Shown: positions 53,731 to 62,288 of the stretch, piece after piece
How positions within the stretch are numbered: the first letter of the stretch is position 1
How the letters are laid out: each line of letters starts with the position of its first letter
Assembly (NCBI GenBank): GCA_025936115.1
Contig: JAICTZ010000005.1
Location: 244,368-308,367 of the forward strand
Direction: 5' to 3'
Source of the DNA: Polyangiaceae bacterium
GTDB taxonomy: Bacteria; Myxococcota_A; Polyangia; Polyangiales; Polyangiaceae
Length of the DNA stretch: 64,000 nt
The notes under the pieces: generated by a model
Told to the model about the DNA's origin: nothing
Database searches by the model: none
Seen by the model: only the letters and a program-made list of their open reading frames with translations
Position numbers and translations under genes: made by a program

Positions 53731-54776
53731 CACTCTTCGACGAACTGCTCGAAGCCGAGCGCTATGGCCGCGCGATTCATGCCGTCTACGGCCGAACCGG
53801 GGCGGTTGGGATCGGCCGCGGCTTGCACGGCGGTGTACAGCTCACCGAAGGGCGTCGCGAGCGCGTCGGCGCTCGGCGATTCGGAGCTCCAGTCGGCGGG
53901 GGGAACGGGAATGGCGTCGCCGTCCACCGCGGCGTACGCCGCGGCGAGAGCGTCGAACGCCGCTTGCACGTCGCCGTCCACCGTCTTGCCGTCGCTCTTC
54001 GTGCCGAGCCAAGACCGAAACAGACCATAGACCTTACGCGTGCCCGCGAGATTGTCGCGGATGTCGGCCATGGTGCGCTGCGCGTAGCGCGACTCCTCTT
54101 CTTCGCTCGCGGCCTTGTTCACCTTCTCCCGTTGCTCGTTCATGAGCGCGATGAGCCCGTCGAACGAACCCTGCAGATCGATGCGCGCGGGCGCCCATTC
54201 GGACTTGAGTCTCGCCGTGTCGGTGACGAGCTTTGCGCAGAGCTCGTTTTTGAACGCGACGGCTTCGTCGTCCGTGGCGGGCCAGGCGGCGGGCTTGTAG
54301 CCCTCGAGCGTCGATTCGAGCTCGATCACGTCGGCGGGCGTCGTCTGCGCGTAGAGGATGCGCTCGATCGCGTGCATGCCCGTGACGCCCTCGCCGTCGA
54401 ACAGATCGTCGTCTCCGTTCGGGCTGAGCTCTTCCATGAAGTCGTCGTAGCGGGCGTCGATGGCCGTATCGATGTCGGGAAAGAGCGGCGCGAGCGCGCC
54501 CTCGGTGCGTTCATAGGCGGCGCGCGCCGCGAGCCACGCGTTCTTTAGCGTCCCGATCGCGTCCGCGTCCGCGTCCGCGTCCCAAGCGTGCGTCGGCGCG
54601 GCGGCCACGAGCGCCTGTGCGGAGTCGTGCAGCGCGTCGATGTCCGAGAGCAGCGCGTCGTGCATGCCGGCGACGACGTCCGCTTCGTAGTCGGCGTCCG
54701 TCTTGGGCGCCTCCGGATCCGACGAACAGGCAAGAACGAGCGACGCCGAGGCGAAGAATAAGTAGCGATATTGCAT
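53730..54776 (-). CDS. Imelysin/EfeO-like lipoprotein
   Basis: 348 aa from the ATG at 54776 (MQYRYLFFASASLVLAC, lipobox at Cys17); upstream in-frame extension is not signal-like. All-helical, with the imelysin/EfeO-type motif GMHAIERILYA (HxxE near residue 135), AWLAARAAYERTEG near 85, and helices throughout. EfeO and imelysin-like proteins are periplasmic iron-binding proteins of iron-uptake systems. The TGA overlaps the ATG of the P460-like gene. Contains a GCGTCC hexanucleotide repeat coding an Asp-Ala run (54559-54582). Confidence 0.85.
   Translation of the reverse strand: MQYRYLFFASASLVLACSSDPEAPKTDADYEADVVAGMHDALLSDIDALHDSAQALVAAAPTHAWDADADADAIGTLKNAWLAARAAYERTEGALAPLFPDIDTAIDARYDDFMEELSPNGDDDLFDGEGVTGMHAIERILYAQTTPADVIELESTLEGYKPAAWPATDDEAVAFKNELCAKLVTDTARLKSEWAPARIDLQGSFDGLIALMNEQREKVNKAASEEEESRYAQRTMADIRDNLAGTRKVYGLFRSWLGTKSDGKTVDGDVQAAFDALAAAYAAVDGDAIPVPPADWSSESPSADALATPFGELYTAVQAAADPNRPGSAVDGMNRAAIALGFEQFVEE
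54559..54582. repeat. Hexanucleotide tandem repeat GCGTCC x4
   Basis: Four direct copies of GCGTCC inside the imelysin-like gene, encoding alternating Asp-Ala residues (DADADADA) in the N-terminal part of the mature protein; a potential site for in-frame length change. Confidence 0.7.
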
Positions 54777-54819
54777 GGAGTCGATTCTCTCAGTGGTATT
54801 CACCGCGAACTGCGGAATT

Positions 54820-56070
54820 TCAGAGCCCCTCGACGAAGTTGACGAGCGACGCCTGGTCGTCGGCCGTGAGCGCGTCGAACGCGTCGACCGACGCATTGGC
54901 CTCCGAGTGTGCGCCGCGGTGCAGCTCGATGGCTTCGGTCACCGATTTGGCGCGGCCGTCGTGCAAGAACGTGCGATCGAAGCGCAGGCCGATGAGCGGC
55001 GCCGTACGCCAGCTGAACGAGTCGGCTTGCCCGTCGACGCCCGGATCGGCGGGCAGCCCGTCGGCGAGCTCGTCGCTCATGCGGTGCAGCAGCAGATCGG
55101 TGTAGACGGGCGCGTCGATGTCGGCGAGCGCGCTCACCGGGTAGTCGGCGCGTGTGTGTAACGACGGCACGTGACACACCGAGCACTGCGTCGACTCGAA
55201 CAGCGCCGCGCCGGTGCTGTCGGACGTGCGGCGCGGGATCGCGATCAGCCGCACGTAGTTGGCGCGCAGGTTCACGCTGTCGAAGCCCACGTCGATGCCG
55301 GGCTTCTGGTCGTCCGTGAGTCCGTCCGGATTTTTGAACTCGGTCGGTCGGAGCGGGCTCGTGATGCCCATGTCGCCCTGGAACGCGTCGGCCGTGAAAT
55401 CGTCGAGCGCCGGCACGCGCGCCTTCAGGCCGAAGCGGCCGATCAACGTGTCACCTCGGTCGTAGTCGTGAAAGCGCGTGTCTTCGTTGTGCTCGGACGC
55501 GTAGCTCACCCAATTGATGCGGCCGTGGATCTCGTCGTCGCGCGCCGCTTGCTCGGCTTCGACGCGCAGGATCTCGTCGTCGCTCACCGCCTCGAGGTAA
55601 CCGCGCCCGAGCACCGGCGGGCCGAACCGCGTCGTCACCTTCACCTTCGGATCGTCGGGCGGCAGAATTGGCGTCATGCCGCCGCCCGCCGTGAGCGGGT
55701 GCACCGTGTGTCCGTAGGCGAGCTCGGATTGATCGCTCGCAGGCGTGACGCCGTCGTCCTCGACGAGCGCCATCTTCTGCACGAGCCCGGGTCCGCGATT
55801 CGCCTTGTCGTGGCACGAGCCGCAAGACGTGCGCGTGTAGAGCGGCCCGAGGCCGTCCGAATCGCGAAGCGGCGTGCTGAAGAGTAAGTCGCCGTCATTG
55901 AAGTCGGCGAGGAACTCGGACGTGATGCCCGCGATGGGAACGTCGAACGCGTCGACGCTCGTGGTCGGCGTGCGCGTCGGACGCGCGCTCGTCGTTTCCT
56001 CGGGCGGCGACGAGCAGGCAAGCATGGCCAAGGGGATGAAGCTGAAGAGAGCGCGCGGTCTCGGCGACAT
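54820..56070 (-). CDS. Di-heme oxidoreductase-family (DUF1111) lipoprotein
   Basis: 416 aa starting at the ATG at 56070 (MSPRPRALFSFIPLAMLAC, lipobox Cys19). Two heme c sites: CGSCH (about residues 82-86) and CSVCH (about 293-299). Also RGPGLVQKMALVEDDG, FGPPVLGRGYLEAVSDD and HDYDRGDTLIGRFGLKAR, the signature of the DUF1111 thiol/di-heme oxidoreductase family, and SWRTAPLIGLRFDRTFLHDGR near the end. These are often encoded beside imelysin-type proteins. The transcript may be leaderless, as the ATG is about 3 bases from the predicted start. First gene of the four-gene operon, with a Fur-box upstream. Confidence 0.85.
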   Translation of the reverse strand: MSPRPRALFSFIPLAMLACSSPPEETTSARPTRTPTTSVDAFDVPIAGITSEFLADFNDGDLLFSTPLRDSDGLGPLYTRTSCGSCHDKANRGPGLVQKMALVEDDGVTPASDQSELAYGHTVHPLTAGGGMTPILPPDDPKVKVTTRFGPPVLGRGYLEAVSDDEILRVEAEQAARDDEIHGRINWVSYASEHNEDTRFHDYDRGDTLIGRFGLKARVPALDDFTADAFQGDMGITSPLRPTEFKNPDGLTDDQKPGIDVGFDSVNLRANYVRLIAIPRRTSDSTGAALFESTQCSVCHVPSLHTRADYPVSALADIDAPVYTDLLLHRMSDELADGLPADPGVDGQADSFSWRTAPLIGLRFDRTFLHDGRAKSVTEAIELHRGAHSEANASVDAFDALTADDQASLVNFVEGL

Positions 56071-56079
56071 GGCGCCCGA

Positions 56080-56108
56080 CGTATACTGCAAATGAAAGTC
56101 ACTATCAA
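56080..56108 (-). promoter_or_regulatory. Sigma-70-type promoter
   Basis: On the minus strand TTGATA (5/6 match to TTGACA), a 17-base spacer, then TATACG (4/6 match to TATAAT). It reads toward the di-heme gene and overlaps the Fur-box match. Transcription would begin near 56073, leaving almost no leader before the ATG at 56070. Confidence 0.6.
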
Positions 56109-56112
56109 TTTC
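56094..56112 (-). promoter_or_regulatory. Fur-box-like operator
   Basis: 19-base sequence GAAATTGATAGTGACTTTC on the minus strand; 13 of 19 positions match the classical Fur consensus (GATAATGATAATCATTATC). It overlaps the -35 region of the promoter for the di-heme/imelysin operon, the position where iron-loaded Fur represses. Binding is predicted, not shown. Confidence 0.6.
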
Positions 56113-56264
56113 AACTCGCGCGCGCCTCGCCGTCTCGCCTCGAGCAGTCGGCGGAGCGGTGAGAAAACTGAGCTAGCGTCCCGAGTTAGCTGCGAACTGC
56201 CGTTCGCTCGCCGGCCTTGGGGCCGAGGCGCCGGCGCGTGGTCCCGCGAGTTTAGGAGGCCTTC

Positions 56265-56387
56265 TTGAAGGCCCTGCTGCGAAGCGCGCGTAGCGCGAGC
56301 GCCCTTGCGTTTCCCCCGCTCGCGCTCGGCGTGCGGGCCGGAGACGCCGCGCGCCGGGTAGTGCTACTAGGGGCGCATGCCGAGTGA
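56265..56387 (+). CDS. Candidate 40-aa small protein (leader)
   Basis: TTG at 56265 preceded five bases upstream by a strong AGGAGG (56254-56259) opens a short frame MKALLRSARSASALAFPP...HAE that ends at 56387 inside the mvaS start region. An inverted repeat GGCCTTC/GAAGGCC (56258-56273) overlaps its start. It might be a leader peptide, or the AGGAGG may be incidental. Confidence 0.2.
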   Translation: MKALLRSARSASALAFPPLALGVRAGDAARRVVLLGAHAE

Positions 56388-57849
56388 CCTTTCGGGCGTG
56401 AGCGCGATGAGCCTCTACGTCCCGCCGTTTCGCGTGAACCTCGAGAACTGGTGCGACTGGACCGGCAACAGCTGGGAGAAGATCAGCGCGGTCGTGGGGC
56501 GGAGCTTCCGGGTGCCGGGCCGGCACGAGAACGTCTACACGATGGCGGCCAACGCCGTGTTGCGCCTGATCCGGCAGAACGACGTCGATCCGTCGCGCAT
56601 CGGCTTTCTCGGGCTCGGCACGGAATCGAGCACGGACAACGCCGCCGGCGCCGTGATCGTGCGCGGCATGGTGGATCGCGCGCTCGAGGCGCTCGGCTTG
56701 CCGCGGCTGTCGCGTCATCTCGAAGTGCCGGAGTTCAAGCACGCCTGTCTCGGCGGCATCTACGCGCTCAAGAGCGCGCTCCGCTACGCGCAGTGCGACG
56801 GCGCCGATCGGCTCGCGATCGTGGTGAGCGCCGACGTCGCCGAATACGAGCGCGGGAGCACGGGCGAGCAGACGCAAGGCGCGGGCGCCGTCGCGCTGCT
56901 CGTCGAACGCGAACCTCGCCTCTTCACCGTCGATCTCGCGCGCTCGGGCACCGCCTCGGACTACCGCGGGCCCGACTTTCGCAAGCCGTTCGCGCGCCAC
57001 TTCACCGAAGGCTACGCGCCGAACACGCATCGGCTCGCCGATTTCCCGGTGTTCAGCGGCAAGTACTCGACCATGAGCTACCTCGACGAGACGGTGCACG
57101 CCGTCGAGCACATGCTCCGCCGTCTCGGCGTGTCCGCCGGCAGCTACTACGAGAACGTCGCGGGCTTGTTCTTTCACCGGCCGTATCACCTGATGCCGGT
57201 GCAGGCGATGTCGTTTCTCTACGTGCGCGGCCTCGCGCGCGGCGACCACCACCACGACGAGCTTCGCACGTTGTGCGGCGAAGCCGGCGTCTCCTTCGAC
57301 GACGTGCTGCGCGAGACCGCGTCGTCGCCGGATCTGTACGCGAACGTGCATGACGGCGGCGCGCCCTCGGATCCTTACGTTGCCACGACGGCCGTCGCCG
57401 GTGTCTTGCGCAAGCACCCCGCCTTCCGGGAGCTGCTCGCGCGCAAGATGAGCCTCGGCTCCGACACGGTGAAGGACCTCGGCAACCTGTACAGCGCTGC
57501 GCTGCCGGCTTGGCTCGCGGCGGGCCTCGAACAAGCGGTTCAACAGGGCGTCGCGCTCACCGGGCTTCCGCTCGTCGCGGTCGGGTACGGCAGCGGCGAC
57601 GCCGCCGAGGCGATTCCGATCGCGGCGGTCCCCGGCTGGGAACGCGCCGCGCGCCACATCGGTTTCGCCCCAGCCCTGGCGCAGGCCGTGGATCTGACGC
57701 GCGAGCAGTACGAAGCGCTGCACGACGGGTTCGAGGTCGAGGGTTTGAGCTACACGCCCTCCGCCGAGTTTCGCATCGCACGCGTCGGCAAGAGCTACGA
57801 GACGAGCTTTCAGGACCTCGGCGTCGAGTACTACGAATACGCGACGTGA
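56377..57849 (+). CDS. mvaS: Hydroxymethylglutaryl-CoA synthase
   Basis: 490 aa. Bacterial HMG-CoA synthase: catalytic Cys124 in FKHACLGGIYALKSA, then a nucleotide-like SADVAEYERGSTGEQTQGAG region, GKYSTMSYLDETVHAVE, and active-site His segment FFHRPYHLMP. It condenses acetyl-CoA with acetoacetyl-CoA to give HMG-CoA, the first committed step of the mevalonate route to isoprenoids. Starts: ATG at 56377 or ATG at 56407 (MSLYVPPFRV), the latter being more family-like; the first is given because it is the more upstream. Confidence 0.9.
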   Translation: MPSDLSGVSAMSLYVPPFRVNLENWCDWTGNSWEKISAVVGRSFRVPGRHENVYTMAANAVLRLIRQNDVDPSRIGFLGLGTESSTDNAAGAVIVRGMVDRALEALGLPRLSRHLEVPEFKHACLGGIYALKSALRYAQCDGADRLAIVVSADVAEYERGSTGEQTQGAGAVALLVEREPRLFTVDLARSGTASDYRGPDFRKPFARHFTEGYAPNTHRLADFPVFSGKYSTMSYLDETVHAVEHMLRRLGVSAGSYYENVAGLFFHRPYHLMPVQAMSFLYVRGLARGDHHHDELRTLCGEAGVSFDDVLRETASSPDLYANVHDGGAPSDPYVATTAVAGVLRKHPAFRELLARKMSLGSDTVKDLGNLYSAALPAWLAAGLEQAVQQGVALTGLPLVAVGYGSGDAAEAIPIAAVPGWERAARHIGFAPALAQAVDLTREQYEALHDGFEVEGLSYTPSAEFRIARVGKSYETSFQDLGVEYYEYAT

Positions 57850-57864
57850 GCGGGCGGGCCGTTC

Positions 57865-58227
57865 GTGCAGGCTCCGAGCGTTCGCGTCGACCGCTGGCTC
57901 GCGGCGGCGCGCATTTATAAGTCGCGTACCGCCGCGCAGGAGGCGTGTACCGCCGGCCAGGTTGCGGTGAACGGACTTGCCGTCCGTTCGAGCCACCCGC
58001 TCGTCGTGGGCGACGAGGTGAGCGCGCGAGCTCCGCGCGGCAATCTCGTGCTCGAAGTGCTCGCGCTCGCCGACAAGCGGCTATCGCCGCCGAAGGCGCG
58101 CGAGCTTTACGCCGATCATTCGCCGCCGCCGCCGCCCAAGGAGGAACTCGTCGCACCCCGTGAGCGTGGCGCGGGACGACCGACGAAAGCCGAACGGCGC
58201 GCCATCGATCGCCTGCGCGGCGATTGA
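57865..58227 (+). CDS. S4-domain RNA-binding protein
   Basis: 120 aa, GTG start. An S4 domain fills about residues 5-62 (VRVDRWLAAARIYKSRTAAQ, AGQVAVNGLAVRSSHPLVVGDEV), as in Hsp15 and ribosomal S4-type RNA-binding proteins, followed by an acidic-basic tail with DHSPPPPPKEE and GRPTKAERRAI. It would bind structured RNA, perhaps ribosomal. 15 bases downstream of mvaS, so likely co-transcribed. Confidence 0.85.
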   Translation: MQAPSVRVDRWLAAARIYKSRTAAQEACTAGQVAVNGLAVRSSHPLVVGDEVSARAPRGNLVLEVLALADKRLSPPKARELYADHSPPPPPKEELVAPRERGAGRPTKAERRAIDRLRGD

Positions 58228-58234
58228 AGCGTGC

Positions 58235-59017
58235 TCACTGCGCGGGCGCCGGCTCTGCAGACGGGGCCGCTCCGGGGGGCGGCGGGGGCTGCGCCGGTGC
58301 GACTGAGGGGGCGCCGGGCGGCGCCGTTTCCGCCGGCGGCGGGGCAGCCGGCGTCGCGCCGTTGTCCGGTGGGGCGGATGCGGCTCCGTCCGGTGGCGCT
58401 GGAGGAGACGGAGCGTTGGCCACGGCGGGTGGCACAGGCGCAGCGGGCGCTTCGGCAGCCGCGGCGGGGTGGGCCGGTGCGGGCGCGGGGATCTGCGAAG
58501 CTTGCGTGAGCGCTTGCGCCGTGACGGAGCCGGGACGCAGCGCTCCCTGAAGGCGTGAGAAAATGCCTCCGAGCGGACCACGCGTCGGCGCGTTCGTCAT
58601 GACCGGCGCGGGGGTAATGACCGGCGTGGGGGCAGGTGGGCGCGGTGGCGGCTCGGGGCGATCGAGAGGTGGCGAAAAACCACGCTTTCCGAAATCGGAG
58701 GGCTTCGGACGCATCGTCTGCCGGGCCGGCGCCAAAACCGGCGTCGTTTCCGACGTCGACGTGGCGTAGGTGTTCGCGCTCGTCTCGCTCGAACCGAAGT
58801 GGTTCTCCGTGAGGTGCGCGTTGAACTTGGTGTTCGCGACCGGCACTCCGATCTCACTCGGAACGAGCCCGATCACGAGGAGCACGTAAAGCATGGAGGC
58901 CGTGAGCAGCGCGACGGCGGGCGCCCAGCGCCAACCGACGAACTCCACGACCAGCTTCACGAATGCCTTCATCGTGCCACCCGCGCGGAGCGTACCCCAG
59001 ATCGGCAGTGCGGTCAC
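58235..59017 (-). CDS. Membrane-anchored Pro/Ala-rich protein
   Basis: Up to 260 aa. The GTG at 59017 overlaps the TGA of dusB (GTGA), supporting translational coupling; an ATG at 58972 is the alternative. One transmembrane segment (about 34-52, APAVALLTASMLYVLLVIGLV) and then a long exported part that is Pro/Ala/Thr-rich after about residue 110 (PAPAPAHPAAAAEAPAAPVP). Function unknown. Confidence 0.6.
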   Translation of the reverse strand: MTALPIWGTLRAGGTMKAFVKLVVEFVGWRWAPAVALLTASMLYVLLVIGLVPSEIGVPVANTKFNAHLTENHFGSSETSANTYATSTSETTPVLAPARQTMRPKPSDFGKRGFSPPLDRPEPPPRPPAPTPVITPAPVMTNAPTRGPLGGIFSRLQGALRPGSVTAQALTQASQIPAPAPAHPAAAAEAPAAPVPPAVANAPSPPAPPDGAASAPPDNGATPAAPPPAETAPPGAPSVAPAQPPPPPGAAPSAEPAPAQ

Positions 59018-60189
59018 CCGCCCGAGAAGGCGTCCTCGGCCTCCGGCGGCGTCGCATCATCGCGTTCCTCGAGATAGCGGTGTGGCAAACTGACCGTCTG
59101 TGTTCCCGCGGACTTACCGCGTGTGACACGCAACGCGCTCGGCGGAAACGCCTCATTCGCGTCGAGCGTGGCGAGCCACCCGTCGAGCTCGGCGAGGCTG
59201 CTCATGTGCATCGCGCGGTCGCGTAGCGCGGCGCTGCCGCGAAATCCTTTCGTGTACCAGGTGCTGTGGCGGCGGAACGCCCGAATGGCCGCGGTCTCGC
59301 CGATCCAGGCCGCCAACAAAGTTGCATGCTCCCGCATGATCGCGGCGATTTCACCGAGCTTCGGCGGGTTCTCGGGCTCTCGCCCGCTCATGACGGCGGC
59401 GAGGTCTCGGAACAGCCACGGCCGGCCGAGGCAGCCCCGCCCGACCACGACGCCGTCGCAACCCGTCATGCGCATCATTCGGAGCGCGTCCTCCGCCTCC
59501 CAGATGTCGCCGTTGCCGAGCACGGGGATGCGGAGCGCGTTCTTGAGCTCCGCGATCGCTTCCCAGCGGGCTTGCCCGTCGTAAAGCTGTGCGGCGGTGC
59601 GCGCGTGGAGGGCCACGGCGACGACACCCTCCTCCTGTCCGACGCGCCCAGCGTCGAGGTGCGTGATGACCTGATCGTCGATACCGATGCGAAACTTGAT
59701 CGTCACCGGTACCTCGCGCGCGGCCTGCACCGCCGCGCGCACGATGCCGGCGAGAAGCCGCGGCTTGGCGGGAATCGCCGCGCCGCCGCCTTTGGAGGTG
59801 ACCTTGCGCACCGGACAGCCGAAGTTCATGTCGATGTGATCGACGCGGCCTTCGCCGACCAGGCGCCGCACGGCTTCCCCGACGTAATACGGATCGACGC
59901 CGTAGAGCTGCAAGCTGCGCGGCTCTTCCCCTTCACCGAAGTCGGCGATCTTGAGCGTCTTTTGGTTGCCCTCCACCAGGGGGCGCGCCGTGATCATCTC
60001 GCTCACGTAAAGCCCCGCGCCGAAGCGCCGGCAGATCGAGCGGAACGGATAGTTCGTGACGCCGGCCATCGGCGCGAGCACGACGGGCGGCGAGACCACG
60101 AGCCGCTTGCCGAGGGCGAGGGGACGCACCTCTCCGGGCCGAGCCGGCGGCACGTCGCGGTTGACGGGAGTCTTGTAGATGGCGTCCAC
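59014..60189 (-). CDS. dusB: tRNA-dihydrouridine synthase (DusB-like)
   Basis: 391 aa. An FMN-binding TIM barrel: PPVVLAPMAGVTNYPFRSICRRFG, VSEMITARPLVEG, SLQLYGVDPYYVG, then HIDMNFGCPVRKVTSKGGGAA with the catalytic Cys125, VTIKFRIGIDDQ, ALHARTAAQLYDGQARWEAI and VVVGRGCLGRPWLFRDLA. It reduces uridines to dihydrouridine in tRNA, using NADPH and FMN. DusB-type from overall match; could be DusA/C-like. Its TGA overlaps the start of the next protein. Confidence 0.9.
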   Translation of the reverse strand: MDAIYKTPVNRDVPPARPGEVRPLALGKRLVVSPPVVLAPMAGVTNYPFRSICRRFGAGLYVSEMITARPLVEGNQKTLKIADFGEGEEPRSLQLYGVDPYYVGEAVRRLVGEGRVDHIDMNFGCPVRKVTSKGGGAAIPAKPRLLAGIVRAAVQAAREVPVTIKFRIGIDDQVITHLDAGRVGQEEGVVAVALHARTAAQLYDGQARWEAIAELKNALRIPVLGNGDIWEAEDALRMMRMTGCDGVVVGRGCLGRPWLFRDLAAVMSGREPENPPKLGEIAAIMREHATLLAAWIGETAAIRAFRRHSTWYTKGFRGSAALRDRAMHMSSLAELDGWLATLDANEAFPPSALRVTRGKSAGTQTVSLPHRYLEERDDATPPEAEDAFSGG

Positions 60190-60224
60190 GAGTTCGAAGG
60201 GGGTCGCGTCGACCGGCGCTCGGG

Positions 60225-61076
60225 TCAGTGCTTAGCGAGCGTGGCGTCCCCGGGCAAGCTCGCGCGCGGCTTCTTGCCGCGCCAGGGTCGCCAATCGTCG
60301 CGCGTGGCGTCCGCGAGCGCATCGTCGCACGCAGGCGGGTGTTCGGCCCCGAAACGGAGCTCCGCGTCCGACGCCGCGCTCAAGATGCGCTCGTGCTCGT
60401 CGATGAAATACGCGCGCTCGAGGCCGGGCGCGCGACCCGACGGCCACGCGTAGGCGACGAAGCGACGTTCGGCCGCCTCGTCGTCGAGCCGCGCGTTCGT
60501 ATCGCTCGTCATCCCGCCGCCCGCGGCCGGCACACAGATCATGAACCAAAACCCCCCGATTTCGAGCCCGTGCCCGCCGTGTACGCTCTCGACCGCCGGG
60601 TAGCGTTCGAGCAGCGGCGGCACGAGGCGCGCGCCGTGACGCACGCCGACCTGACCCGTGAGCTCGCTGAGCAGCAGCGCCGAGCCGACGCCGTCTCCGT
60701 CAGGGTCGTAGCTCGCCGAGCGTCGAGCGGCGTCTTCGGCGAACAAGAACTCACGCAAGCGCGAGACCGCCCGCTGGCTCGCCGCGCCCGTGCCGCCTTG
60801 CACGAGCCCCGGCACCGCCTCGCGCACGAGAAAGAGCGGCACGGAGACGAACGTTGCCGCTGCCGCGACCGCGAGCGCCCAGCGATGCCGCTGCTTCACG
60901 CGCGGCGGCTCGAGCGGCGCCGCGAGCCAACTCAAGAACACGAGTAGCGCGGCGGGCAGCGCGAGCTTCGAAAAATAGAGCGACGCGAGCGCGAGGGTGA
61001 GTGCGAGCGCGGTGCGATACGTTTGCGCCGACGGCCAGGGTGTGCCGCCGGAGGCGCGGGCGAGGCTCGTGGTCAA
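60225..61076 (-). CDS. Membrane protein of unknown function
   Basis: 283 aa when started at the TTG 61076; longer in-frame extensions run into the 3' end of the upstream gene (to 61139). The N-terminal part has two or three hydrophobic segments (TYRTALALTLALASLYFSKLALPAALLVFLSWL and WALAVAAAATFVSVPLFLVR). The C-terminal part (about 120-283) is exported or cytoplasmic and contains DPDGDGVGSALLLSE, GHGLEIGGFWFMICVPA and RAYFIDEHERIL. Looks conserved among myxobacteria, with no assigned function. Follows the coiled-coil gene on the same strand. Confidence 0.55.
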   Translation of the reverse strand: MTTSLARASGGTPWPSAQTYRTALALTLALASLYFSKLALPAALLVFLSWLAAPLEPPRVKQRHRWALAVAAAATFVSVPLFLVREAVPGLVQGGTGAASQRAVSRLREFLFAEDAARRSASYDPDGDGVGSALLLSELTGQVGVRHGARLVPPLLERYPAVESVHGGHGLEIGGFWFMICVPAAGGGMTSDTNARLDDEAAERRFVAYAWPSGRAPGLERAYFIDEHERILSAASDAELRFGAEHPPACDDALADATRDDWRPWRGKKPRASLPGDATLAKH

Positions 61077-61083
61077 GAGGAGC

Positions 61084-62232
61084 TCAGTCGCGCGGAGCGC
61101 GCGAGACGCGCGGCGCGTCCGTGACGTGCTCGGGGGCAACGCTGTTCGTCATGGAGTAGCCGCCGGGGCGTGGGGTCGAGGGGCCCGGCTGCGAGGGAGC
61201 GCCGTTCGCCGAGTTCGGCTGTGGCACGCTCGGCGGAGGCCCGGGGGGGGTGAAGCTCCGTTTTGGCGGCTGCACGCGCTGCATCGAGGCGGAGCTCGGC
61301 GAATGGACCGCGGCGCGCAGCTCCTCGGGTGGCGGCGCGATGCGGTCGGCCAAGTCGCGCTGCGAAAATGCGAGCTCGGGGGCACGTGGCCGAATCGCGC
61401 CGAACGCCTGCGGCTCCACGTCGTCGAGCGAGAGATCGTCGAGCGGCCCCTTCGACACGACGACGGGCACGGGCGCAGCGTGGGGCGACGAACCGGACCG
61501 CGACGTTTCGGGCGGCGGCAGCGTGGGCGCGTTGCGTAGGTTCGGCGAAGAGACGCCCGTGGCGGCCCGCAGCTGTCCGCTACGTTCCCGCTGTAAGTCG
61601 ACGAGCTCGGCTTGCGCTTCGTCACGTTGAGCTTGAACCTTGAGGAGCGTCTCGCGCGCCCGGTCGCGCTCGGCCAAGAGTCGCTCGACCGTCTGCTTCG
61701 CTTCCTCGAGCTCGCTCTGAACGCCCGAGTCGTCGCCGAGCCTCGAACTGAGCTCGGCGATGAGCGGCCGCTGGCTCGAGCGGTGACGGGCGGCATCGAG
61801 CTCGCGGTTGAGCTCGGCGATCACCTGCTCGTGATCATCCATCATCGCCGAGATGAAGGCGTCTTGCTGATCGAGGATGTAGGCCCGCTCGCGCTGCGCC
61901 TCGACGTGGGCCCGTTCGAGCGACTGTTCGAGCAGCGTCACGCGATTTCTGAGCGCCAGCTGGCGCTCGCTCGCGGCGCCGAGCAGATCCGACATGGACT
62001 CGAGCTCGCGCATGAGCTGGACGTTCGCCTCGCGCGCGCCGCTCACGCCCGAGCTCAGGTCTCGAATTGCCCGCATGAGCGTGCTGAGGCTCGCCTCGGC
62101 GCGCCCGCTCGCGGAGAGCGCCGCCTGCAGGTGAGCGCTGCTGTCACGCCCGGACCCGGGCGGGCGGCTGAGGGGCCGATCGCTCGTGGCTAGGCCCTGC
62201 GGGGCGTGCTCGGGGGGCTCGGAGTCGGACAT
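61084..62232 (-). CDS. Coiled-coil protein with Pro/Ser-rich tail
   Basis: 382 aa starting MSDSEPPEHAPQ. A coiled-coil region is clear at about residues 60-215 (RVTLLEQSLERAHVEAQRERA, HEQVIAELNRELDAARHR, EEAKQTVERLLAERDRARETLL), flanked by an N-terminal polar segment and a Pro/Ser-rich tail (about 230-382) with PPPSVPQPNSANGAPS. Presumably a cytoplasmic scaffold or dynamic filament-associated protein; no known family. It is 7 bases from the membrane protein gene and probably in one operon with it. Confidence 0.65.
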   Translation of the reverse strand: MSDSEPPEHAPQGLATSDRPLSRPPGSGRDSSAHLQAALSASGRAEASLSTLMRAIRDLSSGVSGAREANVQLMRELESMSDLLGAASERQLALRNRVTLLEQSLERAHVEAQRERAYILDQQDAFISAMMDDHEQVIAELNRELDAARHRSSQRPLIAELSSRLGDDSGVQSELEEAKQTVERLLAERDRARETLLKVQAQRDEAQAELVDLQRERSGQLRAATGVSSPNLRNAPTLPPPETSRSGSSPHAAPVPVVVSKGPLDDLSLDDVEPQAFGAIRPRAPELAFSQRDLADRIAPPPEELRAAVHSPSSASMQRVQPPKRSFTPPGPPPSVPQPNSANGAPSQPGPSTPRPGGYSMTNSVAPEHVTDAPRVSRAPRD

Positions 62233-62288
62233 GCTACCCTGCCTTAACGCTTCGCACCGCCGACCGCGGCACGCAATTCGGTCCGGCC

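Noticed and set aside
56173..57996. 607-aa minus-strand frame opposite mvaS
   Set aside because: It is antisense to a well-recognised HMG-CoA synthase and is Arg/Ala/Val-rich without any family motif, typical of a shadow frame in GC-rich DNA.
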